Assembly (NCBI GenBank): GCA_029256865.1
Contig: JARIEH010000171.1
Coordinates: 1 to 6,343 of the forward strand
Source: Psychrobacter sp.
Lineage (GTDB): Bacteria > Pseudomonadota > Gammaproteobacteria > Pseudomonadales > Moraxellaceae
Direction: 5' to 3'
Length of the DNA: 6,343 nucleotides
Shown here: in pieces, positions 1 through 6,078 of the stretch
How positions within the stretch are numbered: the stretch's first letter is position 1
Layout: each line of letters starts with the position of its first letter
The notes under the pieces: generated by a model
The model's database searches: none
Told to the model about the DNA's origin: nothing
What the model saw: the letters and a program-made list of their open reading frames with translations, nothing else
Translations under genes and position numbers: made by a program

Positions 1-140
<140 letters not shown>

Positions 141-241
141 TTACTCCACTATAATAAGTATGAGAATGCAATGAAATGTTTCAATGATATTTATAAATGG
201 TTTTGGCTAAAAATAATTAGCTAACATTGCCTTATGAACAA

Positions 242-532
242 TTAGCCTTCTAGCACACCCAACACATCAGATTCTTTCATAATCAATAATTCTTCGCCGT
301 CAACTTTCACGGTTTGACCAGCATATTGACCGAACAAGACTTTGTCGCCAACTTTTACATCCAGCGCGCGAATCTCGCCATTGTCACGAATCTGGCCGTT
401 GCCAGTTGCCAACACCTCACCCTGCGAGGGTTTTTCTTGTGCTGAACCTGGTAGTAAGATACCACCGGCAGTTTTTTGCTCTTCTTCTACGCGGCGGACA
501 ACAATACGGTCATGTAAAGGACGAATGTTCAT
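242..532 (-). CDS. groES: 10 kDa co-chaperonin GroES
   Basis: This complete 96-residue protein is of normal length for GroES (about 95-97). It opens with [14 protein letters not shown]. The flexible mobile loop follows (about residues 17-35), with the hydrophobic I25-L26-L27 that docks on the GroEL apical domain. Then come the beta-barrel motifs GEVLATGNG (38-46) and [12 protein letters not shown] (61-72), and the C-terminal [10 protein letters not shown]. GroES is the heptameric lid of the GroEL chamber. The start is supported by GGAG (minus strand, 544-541) 8 bases upstream. groEL follows 107 bases downstream, which is the standard operon order. Upstream are a sigma-32 type and a sigma-70 type promoter, so basal plus heat-induced expression is expected. 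The leader from those promoters is roughly 100-130 bases and AT-rich. Confidence 0.98.
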   Translation of the reverse strand: MNIRPLHDRIVVRRVEEEQKTAGGILLPGSAQEKPSQGEVLATGNGQIRDNGEIRALDVKVGDKVLFGQYAGQTVKVDGEELLIMKESDVLGVLEG

Positions 533-642
533 CGATATGACTCCAAAAGGTTAGTTAAATTGATTGGTTAAATTAAAAAATTACTGAGTTTAATGGTCTC
601 AATAGCCACATCTTTAAAAAGACACTTTCTTGAAAAAAGTAT

Positions 643-671
643 ATTAGACATAAGCCTTGAGCTTGTATCAA
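643..671 (-). promoter_or_regulatory. Sigma-70 type promoter of groESL, downstream of the heat-shock promoter
   Basis: On the minus strand, TTGATA (671-666, 5 of 6 to the -35 consensus) and TCTAAT (648-643, 5 of 6 to the -10) are separated by exactly 17 bases. The site lies immediately downstream of the sigma-32 candidate and points at groES. Its -35 falls about where the heat-shock transcript would begin. It would supply housekeeping expression at normal temperature. The -10 lacks the highly conserved second-position A, and the region is AT-rich, so a chance match is possible. Confidence 0.5.
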
Positions 672-672
672 A

Positions 673-701
673 AAGTGGGGGCAAGACGAGGTTGCTTCAA
701 G
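673..701 (-). promoter_or_regulatory. Sigma-32 (RpoH) heat-shock promoter of groESL
   Basis: On the minus strand, CTTGAAG (701-695) is followed after 13 bases by CCCCCACT (681-674); taken as CCCCACTT (680-673) the spacing is 14. The known RpoH consensus is CTTGAAA, about 11-16 bases, CCCCATNT, so the -35 matches 6 of 7 and the -10 nearly fully. Its position upstream of groES and its orientation agree with the known heat-shock control of groE operons. Transcription should start around 665, giving a leader of about 130 bases. No CIRCE-type inverted repeat was noticed, which fits RpoH rather than HrcA control. Confidence 0.8.
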
Positions 702-993
702 TGTAAACTCAAAAAATATTACAAGAATACCCTGCAAAATGCCTTATTTGTGATTTAAGGTCTATTACCAGATCCAACATAGCCAAATCTCTCAGATATT
801 TGCGGAATAAAGACAGCATTTTATAGGTGTCAATAACCCACTATCAGTGTTCAGTTATCATGCATAACGTCTGATCCATAAGGGGTTTTCTATCAATCAG
901 CAATCTTATTCACAAAGCACTGACCTATCTTTTTAATACAGCACTTATAGTAACATTGGCTACAATACCCAAACGGCCAAAACCACCCTAGCC
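702..993. other. Gene-free spacer with no recognised content
   Basis: This is the middle of the 548-base gap between the divergently read groES and the DUF3108 gene. I see no open frame with a plausible ribosome site, no strong hairpin with a T-run, no tRNA-like fold and no repeat longer than a few bases. The functional elements I can support lie at its two edges: the groESL promoters on the left and a candidate promoter for the DUF3108 gene on the right. Confidence 0.5.
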
Positions 994-1023
994 CTTGAAA
1001 ATGTAACAGAGTATGACCATTAT
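994..1023 (+). promoter_or_regulatory. Candidate promoter for the DUF3108 gene
   Basis: TTGAAA (995-1000, 5 of 6 to the sigma-70 -35) is followed after 17 bases by CATTAT (1018-1023, 4 of 6). Transcription would begin near 1030, about 50 bases before the start codon. With the preceding C the -35 reads CTTGAAA, identical to the RpoH -35 consensus. The matching -10, GACCATTA at a spacing of 14, agrees only in its CCAT core. The sequence alone does not show which sigma factor, if either, uses it. Confidence 0.35.
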
Positions 1024-1080
1024 AAGTACTATCAACATAATAATAGCTAATAAGTATTTAAATCAAATTAAGGAATAGAC

Positions 1081-1836
1081 ATGACCTCATTATTTTCTAT
1101 AAATAATAATTCTAACAATACAGACCGCCACAAACCTAAACTCCTGTCTATGTTTACCACAGGCGTTGGTATTGCGGCCCTTGGAGCCATAAGTATGACA
1201 GCCCCCACCCTTGCTAGCGCCAAATCAGTGCAACCTTCTAGCGCAGACTATAGCTTTACTGTAGAAGACAAATATAAAGGAACAGCGACTCGTATCCTGA
1301 GCAAGTCGGGCAATACTTGGAAATATAATGTCAATGCGCGCGTCGCTGGTGTCGCTACTGCCTCGCAGAATAGTACTTTTACGCTTTCAGGCAACAATGT
1401 CACGCCAGCTCAAGCCAGTACTACCTATAAGTTATTTGGTATTGGACGTACTCATAACCTCAATTATAATGGTAAAAATCAAGTAGCCAGTACTTATAGA
1501 GGCAAAACAGTCAATCTAGATATGGCACAACAAGCCTTTGACGATTTGAGCCTTGAGGTACAAATTCGCCAAGACTTGCTCAATGGTAAGTTCTCTGGCA
1601 ACTACTATATGGCCAAAAAAGATAAAATTGAGAAAACACCTTTTAAAAGGTCTGGCAACACAAAAATTACCGTCCCAGCAGGAACTTTTGATACCGTGCG
1701 TGTGGACCGTGTCCATGACGATAATAGCCGCTCGACCAGTTTTTGGCTTGCTCCAAGCTTAGACTACTTACCTGTAAAAGTGAGCCAGATTAACGATGGT
1801 AAGAAAATGGATTTGGAATTGACCAAAGTAAACTAA
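1081..1836 (+). CDS. Exported DUF3108-domain protein of unknown function
   Basis: This 251-residue protein has an export signal. A polar N-region with basic residues (D15-K20) is followed by a hydrophobic core (about 21-44) and an ASA-K site, so cleavage after A47 is likely, leaving about 204 residues in the periplasm or at the outer membrane. The mature part has the layout I know from DUF3108 proteins. It starts with beta-strand-rich sequence (about 55-145), then a DDLSLEVQIRQDL helix (154-166), then VPAGTFDTVRV (198-208) and WLAPSLDYLPVKV (222-234) near the C-terminus. The family's function is not established; members are exported proteins with a predicted beta-rich fold. AAGGA (1070-1074) six bases before the ATG supports the long N-region start over Met24. 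The gene stands alone and converges on the DUF2069 gene, with a shared terminator between them. Confidence 0.85.
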   Translation: MTSLFSINNNSNNTDRHKPKLLSMFTTGVGIAALGAISMTAPTLASAKSVQPSSADYSFTVEDKYKGTATRILSKSGNTWKYNVNARVAGVATASQNSTFTLSGNNVTPAQASTTYKLFGIGRTHNLNYNGKNQVASTYRGKTVNLDMAQQAFDDLSLEVQIRQDLLNGKFSGNYYMAKKDKIEKTPFKRSGNTKITVPAGTFDTVRVDRVHDDNSRSTSFWLAPSLDYLPVKVSQINDGKKMDLELTKVN

Positions 1837-1879
1837 GCGACTGCTGGTCAATTAAAGGTTAATAATTAATGGTGGATAT

Positions 1880-1919
1880 AAAAAAGGCGGCGCTCTATAA
1901 GTAGAGCGCCGCCTTTTTT
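1880..1919. terminator. Bidirectional intrinsic terminator between convergent genes
   Basis: The arms GGCGGCGCTCTA (1886-1897) and TAGAGCGCCGCC (1902-1913) pair perfectly around the 4-base loop TAAG. They are flanked by six A (1880-1885) and six T (1914-1919), which extends the perfect repeat to 18 bp. Read in either direction this gives a GC-rich hairpin followed by a U-run. It lies 43 bases after the DUF3108 stop and 22 bases past the end of the DUF2069 gene, so it can terminate both convergent transcripts. Confidence 0.95.
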
Positions 1920-1941
1920 GCTTTTTATGTAAAAGACTCAT

Positions 1942-2412
1942 CTAGCGAGAACGGGGATGCTTAACGACGTTATTCATTGATGGCAGGCGTTTTAGCAGTA
2001 TAAACAGCCAAACGTTTATCATAAGCAATAAAATAAAATCAATGAGATAGACCCCCAGTTCTGCCCAACTACTGCCATAAGCACGAGTGAAGAGCACCAC
2101 ACCGCTCGCCCCTAGATAAACCAAAGTAAACATACTATCTATCAATAACGCATAAGGCGAACGCCCCCGTAATATAGAAGGCGTTAAGACAAACGCCGGC
2201 ACTAACCACAATGCTTGCCAAGCAATACCGCCGATAATATCTGGGCGACTGGGATTAAAAACACTGATCAAAACAGGCAGTCCAAGCAGTCGGTAAATGA
2301 CCCACACTAACCAAGTAACCATTAGAAGTTGACGAATGGGGGCAATGGGGTTTTTGGGTTTAGAAGGCTGGCTGACGTTTTTGCCAGGTACAGGTTTAAG
2401 TTGGGCTGTCAT
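1942..2412 (-). CDS. DUF2069 small integral membrane protein
   Basis: From the ATG at 2412 this is a 156-residue protein. It has a short basic N-terminus and four predicted membrane helices, at about residues 27-51, 62-80, 88-109 and 118-141, joined by short loops. The Trp- and Leu-rich helices and the short loop before YALLIDSMFTLVYLG fit DUF2069, a gammaproteobacterial inner-membrane family of about 110-140 residues with no known function. The frame is open further up to an ATG at 2487 (181 residues). That start has only AGGA 14 bases away and adds a polar Ser/Asn-rich segment, whereas GAGGGA lies 6 bases before 2412, so I prefer 2412. The gene follows wrbA in the same direction and is probably co-transcribed with it. 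From memory, wrbA and DUF2069 genes are also neighbours in Pseudomonas, which hints at a shared but unknown role. Confidence 0.75.
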   Translation of the reverse strand: MTAQLKPVPGKNVSQPSKPKNPIAPIRQLLMVTWLVWVIYRLLGLPVLISVFNPSRPDIIGGIAWQALWLVPAFVLTPSILRGRSPYALLIDSMFTLVYLGASGVVLFTRAYGSSWAELGVYLIDFILLLMINVWLFILLKRLPSMNNVVKHPRSR

Positions 2413-2418
2413 AGCGGA

Positions 2419-2424
2419 TCCCTC
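2419..2424 (-). promoter_or_regulatory. Ribosome binding site that decides the DUF2069 start
   Basis: On the minus strand GAGGGA ends 6 bases before the ATG at 2412-2410. The alternative ATG at 2487-2485 has no purine-rich stretch at a normal distance. This favours the 156-residue product and leaves a 123-base gap after wrbA. Confidence 0.6.
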
Positions 2425-2535
2425 ATTATAAGTAAGTAATGACGATGAGGTACTGGCTTTATCGCTATTATCATGGCTATTAGACATCAGAGGTGGTGTT
2501 TTCCTAATTTATAACGTTATGCTAAAAATGACAGC

Positions 2536-3153
2536 TTAACGTTTCCAGTTGGCTTGCGCCAAGGCCTTAGCACTGATAGCCAGACGACGACCTTGGGCTA
2601 TGGCAAGCTCACGTTCATCATCAGAGATAGGTTGATCGTGCGCCACCCCACTGACATGACTGGCACCATAAGGTGTGCCACCACGGCTGGTACGATTTAG
2701 CGCTGGCTCCCCATATGCTATGCCCAAGATCATCATCCCATGATGAATAAGTGGCAACATCATCGATAACAAAGTCGTTTCTTGGCCGCCATGCATCGTG
2801 CCTGTTGCGGTGAATACTGACGCTGGCTTATTTTGTAAATTACCTGCTAACCATAGAGTGACTGTGTTGTCCCAAAAATACTTCATCGGCGCCGCCATAT
2901 TACCAAAATAAGCTGGACTACCTAGCGCCAACCCCAAACACTCTTTTAAATCATCCATGGTGCAGTACAGATCCCCTTCATCGGGAATCGCAGGCTTGAT
3001 AAGTGTGGTTTCCGCTGCCACCGTCGGCACTGTACGAATACGTGCTGACATACCAGCCTCTTCAATACCTTGAGCGATAGCATATGCTAGAGTCTTAGTC
3101 GTACCATGAGTAGAATAATAAAGCACTAAAACATAAGGGGTTGTTTGACTCAT
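2536..3153 (-). CDS. wrbA: WrbA-type NAD(P)H:quinone oxidoreductase (flavodoxin-like)
   Basis: This complete 205-residue protein has the WrbA layout and usual length (about 198-210). It begins with the beta strand YVLVLYYS and the FMN phosphate loop STHGTTK (14-20). SPAYFGNMAAPMKYFWD (79-95) and TGTMHGGQETT (117-127) contact the isoalloxazine ring. HHGM (137-140), GIAYGEPAL (144-152) and RGGTPYGASHVSG (157-169) follow, all characteristic of WrbA. Such cytosolic tetramers carry out two-electron reduction of quinones with NAD(P)H, avoiding semiquinone radicals, and are linked to oxidative stress. AAGGA (minus strand, 3168-3164) lies 10 bases before the ATG. The DUF2069 gene follows on the same strand; the YihY gene is divergent, with a 180-base gap. 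The family is certain. The symbol is used in the family sense, since sub-types (WrbA, MdaB-like, PnpB) cannot be fully separated by eye. Confidence 0.93.
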   Translation of the reverse strand: MSQTTPYVLVLYYSTHGTTKTLAYAIAQGIEEAGMSARIRTVPTVAAETTLIKPAIPDEGDLYCTMDDLKECLGLALGSPAYFGNMAAPMKYFWDNTVTLWLAGNLQNKPASVFTATGTMHGGQETTLLSMMLPLIHHGMMILGIAYGEPALNRTSRGGTPYGASHVSGVAHDQPISDDERELAIAQGRRLAISAKALAQANWKR

Positions 3154-3184
3154 TTATAGCGTTTCCTTGTGAAGTCATGAGGAA

Positions 3185-3225
3185 TATATAGCGACATTAT
3201 GCCCGAGTTATCAACTGACATGCAA
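3185..3225 (-). promoter_or_regulatory. Candidate wrbA promoter region
   Basis: Two overlapping weak sigma-70 matches point at wrbA on the minus strand. One is TTGCAT (3225-3220), 18 bases, CATAAT (3201-3196). The other is TTGATA (3214-3209), 18 bases, TATATA (3190-3185). Both lie 30-45 bases before the start codon, where a promoter is expected. I cannot tell which is used, and no operator-like palindrome was recognised. Confidence 0.35.
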
Positions 3226-3301
3226 ACAAACACGCCCTAATATCCATGACAGAGCCATATGAGTTTGGACACAAAATTTGGCAAATGCTAACGGCCCATT
3301 T

Positions 3302-3310
3302 TGTTACACT
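3302..3310 (+). promoter_or_regulatory. Candidate extended -10 promoter for the YihY gene
   Basis: TGTTACACT has the TG one base before a 4-of-6 match to TATAAT, which defines an extended -10. No -35 at 17 bases is evident; TTGGCA (3278-3283) is 21 bases away, too far for a normal pair. Transcription would begin near 3317, leaving a leader of only about 17 bases. The support is weak. Confidence 0.25.
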
Positions 3311-3333
3311 ATTGGCACTCTTATCGCTGCTAG

Positions 3334-4917
3334 ATGGACGACATGGAAAAACTATTAAAAAAACTCCCATTTGCGCATAAACACTGGTTCAGTTTTTTGC
3401 GCTTTTTAACGCGGCACTTTTTTGAGGACAACTGTCAACAAAAAGCGGCCTCTCTCACTTACACCACCATGTTGTCAATTGTACCTATACTGACTGTATT
3501 ATTGATGATATTGTCCTCCGTACCAGCACTGGCCTCAGTCAGGGCGCAAATTTATGAAGTGATTTATAGTAACTTGCTCCCTCAATCAAGCCTGCAGGTC
3601 AGTGAGTACATCAATAGTTTTGCTGAAAAATCGACCAATCTAACCGCCATCGGTGCAATGATACTATTTGTCACGACCATCATGACGCTGACCACCATTG
3701 AGCGCGCATTCAATCAAATTTGGCGAGTAGAAGACCGTTCAGGTGGTCTCAGAAGCATGTTGCGCTACTGGACTATCGTCACCCTAGGGCCTTTGGTTTT
3801 AGGGACTGCGTTTATTGTTTCAAGTACCGTACAGAGTCTCAGCTTCTTAAATCAACAATTTGCTGGCTATGGCATCGATTGGTCATTTTGGGTACAGATA
3901 GTATCGAGTGGGGTAACGGTGGCAGGCTTTATTGCTATGTATTGGTTTATTCCTAAAGCACGTGTGCCGGTAAAAAGTGCGGCCATTGCTGGTATTTTTG
4001 TGGCCATTATTTTTGAGCTACTAAAACATATATTTGGTACAGTCATGACAAACTTTACCAGCTATGAGGCTATTTATGGTGCTTTTGCGGCTTTACCGAT
4101 TTTCTTATTATGGATTTATCTCTCTTGGAATTTGATTTTATTAGGCGTCGAGATCAGCTATACCCTAACCATTTTTGAAACTGAAGAAATCTATCCGCGT
4201 CACCCTCTACTCAGCTTACTCGACATGCTCAATTTGGTCTATCGCAATCACTTAGATGGCAACGCTGTCAGTGAGCAAGAGCTGCGTAGTGTGTTGGGCC
4301 GTAAAGAGCTGCCTAAATGGTACACTTATATCAACTACTTAAAAGACATCAATTTGATCACCACCACAGATCATGACGAGTATGTACTAAAAAAAGACCT
4401 CAGTCGCATGAGTCTATGGGACTTTTATCGTACCTTACCTTATCCAGTACCAATCAAAGATGAGCTTGATGAGATGAGCCCAGAAGATCAGAAACCTTGG
4501 CTAAGTTTACTGGTCAATCGTTTCGAAAATACGGAAGCTTATGCTAAAGAGCAGTTGGATGTGCCATTAAACAGTATCTTTGCCCACAGTCAACCACGGC
4601 AAAAAACATCTGAACCAAAGCCATCTTCTGATGACATAACTCATCATGCTATAAAAAACAACCGTAGTATGACTGCATCAAACCCTGACCCTAAGCCTGA
4701 CTTTGAGCCAGCAGCTTATGATAAAGACAGTACCATAGAGTACGATAATAACAACAAAGAAATATTGATTCCAGATGACAATGTTGCAAATAACAATGTT
4801 GCAAATAACAATGTTGCAAATGACAATGGCTATAATACCAAGTCAACAGCTAAGCGTATTTTTAACGATGATAAAGGTAATATTATTACCGAAGCCGATA
4901 ACCCCGCAAGCAGATAA
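3334..4917 (+). CDS. YihY/BrkB-family inner-membrane protein with long cytoplasmic tail
   Basis: This 527-residue protein has the YihY/BrkB domain at residues 20-285. Family motifs are AASLTYTTMLSIVPILTVLL (38-57), TIERAFNQIWRV (121-132) and YGAFAALPIFLLWIYLSWN (248-266) followed by LLGVEISY. Six membrane helices are predicted, near 44-66, 104-121, 146-168, 185-207, 214-236 and 249-280. Homologues were once mislabelled ribonuclease BN; that enzyme is a different protein, and the role of YihY is unsettled (transport or envelope function suggested). A folded cytoplasmic part (about 288-415) may resemble a winged helix. After it comes a polar Asn/Asp/Lys-rich tail (about 420-527) with a pentapeptide repeat. 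The family core is near 280-420 residues, so this is a long form. An in-frame TAG at 3331 fixes the upstream limit. No Shine-Dalgarno precedes the ATG; Met4 (3343) is an alternative start with only GGA before it. Confidence 0.9.
   Translation: MDDMEKLLKKLPFAHKHWFSFLRFLTRHFFEDNCQQKAASLTYTTMLSIVPILTVLLMILSSVPALASVRAQIYEVIYSNLLPQSSLQVSEYINSFAEKSTNLTAIGAMILFVTTIMTLTTIERAFNQIWRVEDRSGGLRSMLRYWTIVTLGPLVLGTAFIVSSTVQSLSFLNQQFAGYGIDWSFWVQIVSSGVTVAGFIAMYWFIPKARVPVKSAAIAGIFVAIIFELLKHIFGTVMTNFTSYEAIYGAFAALPIFLLWIYLSWNLILLGVEISYTLTIFETEEIYPRHPLLSLLDMLNLVYRNHLDGNAVSEQELRSVLGRKELPKWYTYINYLKDINLITTTDHDEYVLKKDLSRMSLWDFYRTLPYPVPIKDELDEMSPEDQKPWLSLLVNRFENTEAYAKEQLDVPLNSIFAHSQPRQKTSEPKPSSDDITHHAIKNNRSMTASNPDPKPDFEPAAYDKDSTIEYDNNNKEILIPDDNVANNNVANNNVANDNGYNTKSTAKRIFNDDKGNIITEADNPASR
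4777..4821 (+). repeat. Three tandem 15-bp units inside the YihY tail
   Basis: The unit (G/A)ACAATGTTGCAAAT occurs at 4777-4791, 4792-4806 and 4807-4821. Units 2 and 3 are identical; unit 1 differs only in its first base. A partial fourth copy, GACAATG, follows at 4822-4828. The units encode (D/N)NVAN at residues 482-496. As 15 is a multiple of three, a change in copy number would lengthen or shorten the tail without breaking the frame. The high identity suggests recent slippage or expansion. Confidence 0.95.
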
Positions 4918-4949
4918 GTAACCATGAAAGCTTTATCAAAATTTCTTAT

Positions 4950-4978
4950 AAGCGCTTTTTATTAAAGGGCTTTTATTT
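4950..4978 (+). terminator. Weak hairpin after the YihY gene, possible partial terminator
   Basis: AAGCGCTTT (4950-4958) can pair with AAAGGGCTT (4964-4972) across a 5-base loop, with one central G-G mismatch, followed by TTATTT. It sits in the 93-base gap between the YihY stop and the DUF2254 start. The stem is short and interrupted, so read-through into the next gene is likely. It may be a weak terminator or nothing. Confidence 0.25.
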
Positions 4979-4998
4979 GGATGTCTTGAAAACACTTT

Positions 4999-5002
4999 GG
5001 AG
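4999..5002 (+). promoter_or_regulatory. Ribosome binding site supporting the GTG start of the DUF2254 gene
   Basis: GGAG ends 8 bases before the GTG at 5011-5013. No in-frame ATG lies close enough downstream to replace it without losing N-terminal sequence; the first in-frame ATG (codon 48) is just before the first membrane helix. The GTG is therefore the best start. Confidence 0.65.
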
Positions 5003-5010
5003 ATACGGCA

Positions 5011-6078
5011 GTGAGTGAGCAACCAAAAAATTCCCTGCTGACACGTACGCTAAGAGCAACCGTATACTGGCTAAAGCAGCTAACGCAATTATGGTCGTTA
5101 CAGACACTCACTGATTTACCTGATCGCCTAAAAAACCTGTGGCAGCAGCTGATGGGTTCTTATTGGTTCATACCCAGCGCCTGTGTACTAATAGGCATAT
5201 TATTAGCGCCGCTACTGGTGACCATTGATCAACATTTTGATCGCAAGACTGTCAGAGATCTAAGCTTCGCTTTTACAGGTGACGACGATGCCGCACGTGC
5301 CATCATGACTACGATCGCAGGTGCGGTGTTAGGGGTAGCAGGCACTACCTTCTCTATTACCATTGCCGTACTGTCGATGGCCTCATCACAATTTGGCCCA
5401 CGCCTGCTACGCAATTTTTTAACTGATACTTCAAACCAGCTGGTGCTAGGCGCATTTATCGGTACATTTAGCTACAGTTTATTGGTATTAAAGTCCATCC
5501 ATAAGCATGATGTTGATTTTGGCGTACCGCAGTTGGCAGTTACCTTTGCCATTATCATGGCCATTACCTGTGCTTTACTCTTGGTCTACTTCATCCAGCA
5601 CATGGTGCATGCCATTCAAGCGTCACATGTCATACAAGGCGCAAGTAACGAAGCCATTAGAAATATTAACTATTGGTATCATGATCACTGTGACCTTCAG
5701 CATCACCATGATATAAATTCAGCGCAGCCAGATATTGAGCAACATCAAACATGGGCAACGACTCCTATTTACGCGCCACTCTCAGGATATCTGCAGCAGA
5801 TTTATATAGAGTCACTGATGACGCTGGCACTCGATTATGGCGGAGTTATACAACTGCACACCAATCTTGGTGGCTTCATCACTGACAAAAATATTATTGG
5901 TTACTTTTATCGGCGTCCAGCAAATCACCCAAATCTTTTACAAAAGACTAAAACCGCACAGCTAACAATCATACCAAGCGCACCTGATGGCCTGTTCTGG
6001 CAACGACTGGCCACCTGTATCCTGATTGAGCGCCGTTCTCGCACTCTAATGATATCGCCTATAGTTTGGGGCAGATGA
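5011..6078 (+). CDS. DUF2254 membrane protein, N-terminal frame of a broken gene
   Basis: This frame gives 355 residues from a GTG start with GGAG 8 bases upstream. Four membrane helices are predicted near 52-71, 101-123, 143-160 and 172-195. The family block runs from DDDAARAIMTTIAG (91-104) through FSITIAVLSMASSQFGPRLL (114-133) to NQLVLGAFIGTFSYSLLVL (142-160). A predicted cytoplasmic domain follows, with YAPLSGYLQQI (254-264) and WQRLATCILI (330-339). DUF2254 is an inner-membrane family of about 400-440 residues and unknown function. From about residue 344 the sequence (TLMISPIVWGR) no longer resembles the family and stops, while the expected continuation lies in another frame from about 6039. 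The chain made as written would lack the conserved C-terminal region. The gene follows the YihY gene by 93 bases on the same strand, perhaps co-transcribed. An N-terminal amphipathic segment (about 1-48) precedes the first helix. Confidence 0.85.
   Translation: MSEQPKNSLLTRTLRATVYWLKQLTQLWSLQTLTDLPDRLKNLWQQLMGSYWFIPSACVLIGILLAPLLVTIDQHFDRKTVRDLSFAFTGDDDAARAIMTTIAGAVLGVAGTTFSITIAVLSMASSQFGPRLLRNFLTDTSNQLVLGAFIGTFSYSLLVLKSIHKHDVDFGVPQLAVTFAIIMAITCALLLVYFIQHMVHAIQASHVIQGASNEAIRNINYWYHDHCDLQHHHDINSAQPDIEQHQTWATTPIYAPLSGYLQQIYIESLMTLALDYGGVIQLHTNLGGFITDKNIIGYFYRRPANHPNLLQKTKTAQLTIIPSAPDGLFWQRLATCILIERRSRTLMISPIVWGR

Noticed and set aside
203..224. Small stem (TTGGCTA / TAGCTAA, 8-base loop) in the groES-groEL gap
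   Set aside because: Seven AT-rich pairs including one G-T and no adjoining T-run in the direction of transcription; too weak to call an attenuator or processing site.
342..554. Open frame on the plus strand opposite groES (70 codons)
   Set aside because: It lies antisense to a certain gene, has no family resemblance and no ribosome site; it is a by-product of groES codon use.
554..574. Repeated GTTAAATT (554-561 and 567-574) in the groES leader
   Set aside because: Two 8-base AT-rich copies 13 bases apart are expected by chance in such a region, and no regulator site is recognised.
533..665. Possible RNA thermometer in the groES leader
   Set aside because: I looked for a segment able to pair with the GGAG ribosome site and found none of convincing length; a folding calculation would be needed to reopen this.
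1516..1762. Open frames on both strands inside the DUF3108 gene
   Set aside because: They overlap a well-supported exported protein and show no signal, motif or ribosome site of their own.
4924..4965. A 13-codon reading frame (MKALSKFLISAFY) between the YihY and DUF2254 genes
   Set aside because: It has no Shine-Dalgarno, is very short, and overlaps the weak hairpin; chance is the simplest explanation.
5229..5716. Open frames within the DUF2254 gene on both strands
   Set aside because: They coincide with strongly family-like membrane coding sequence in the main frame and have no features of their own.
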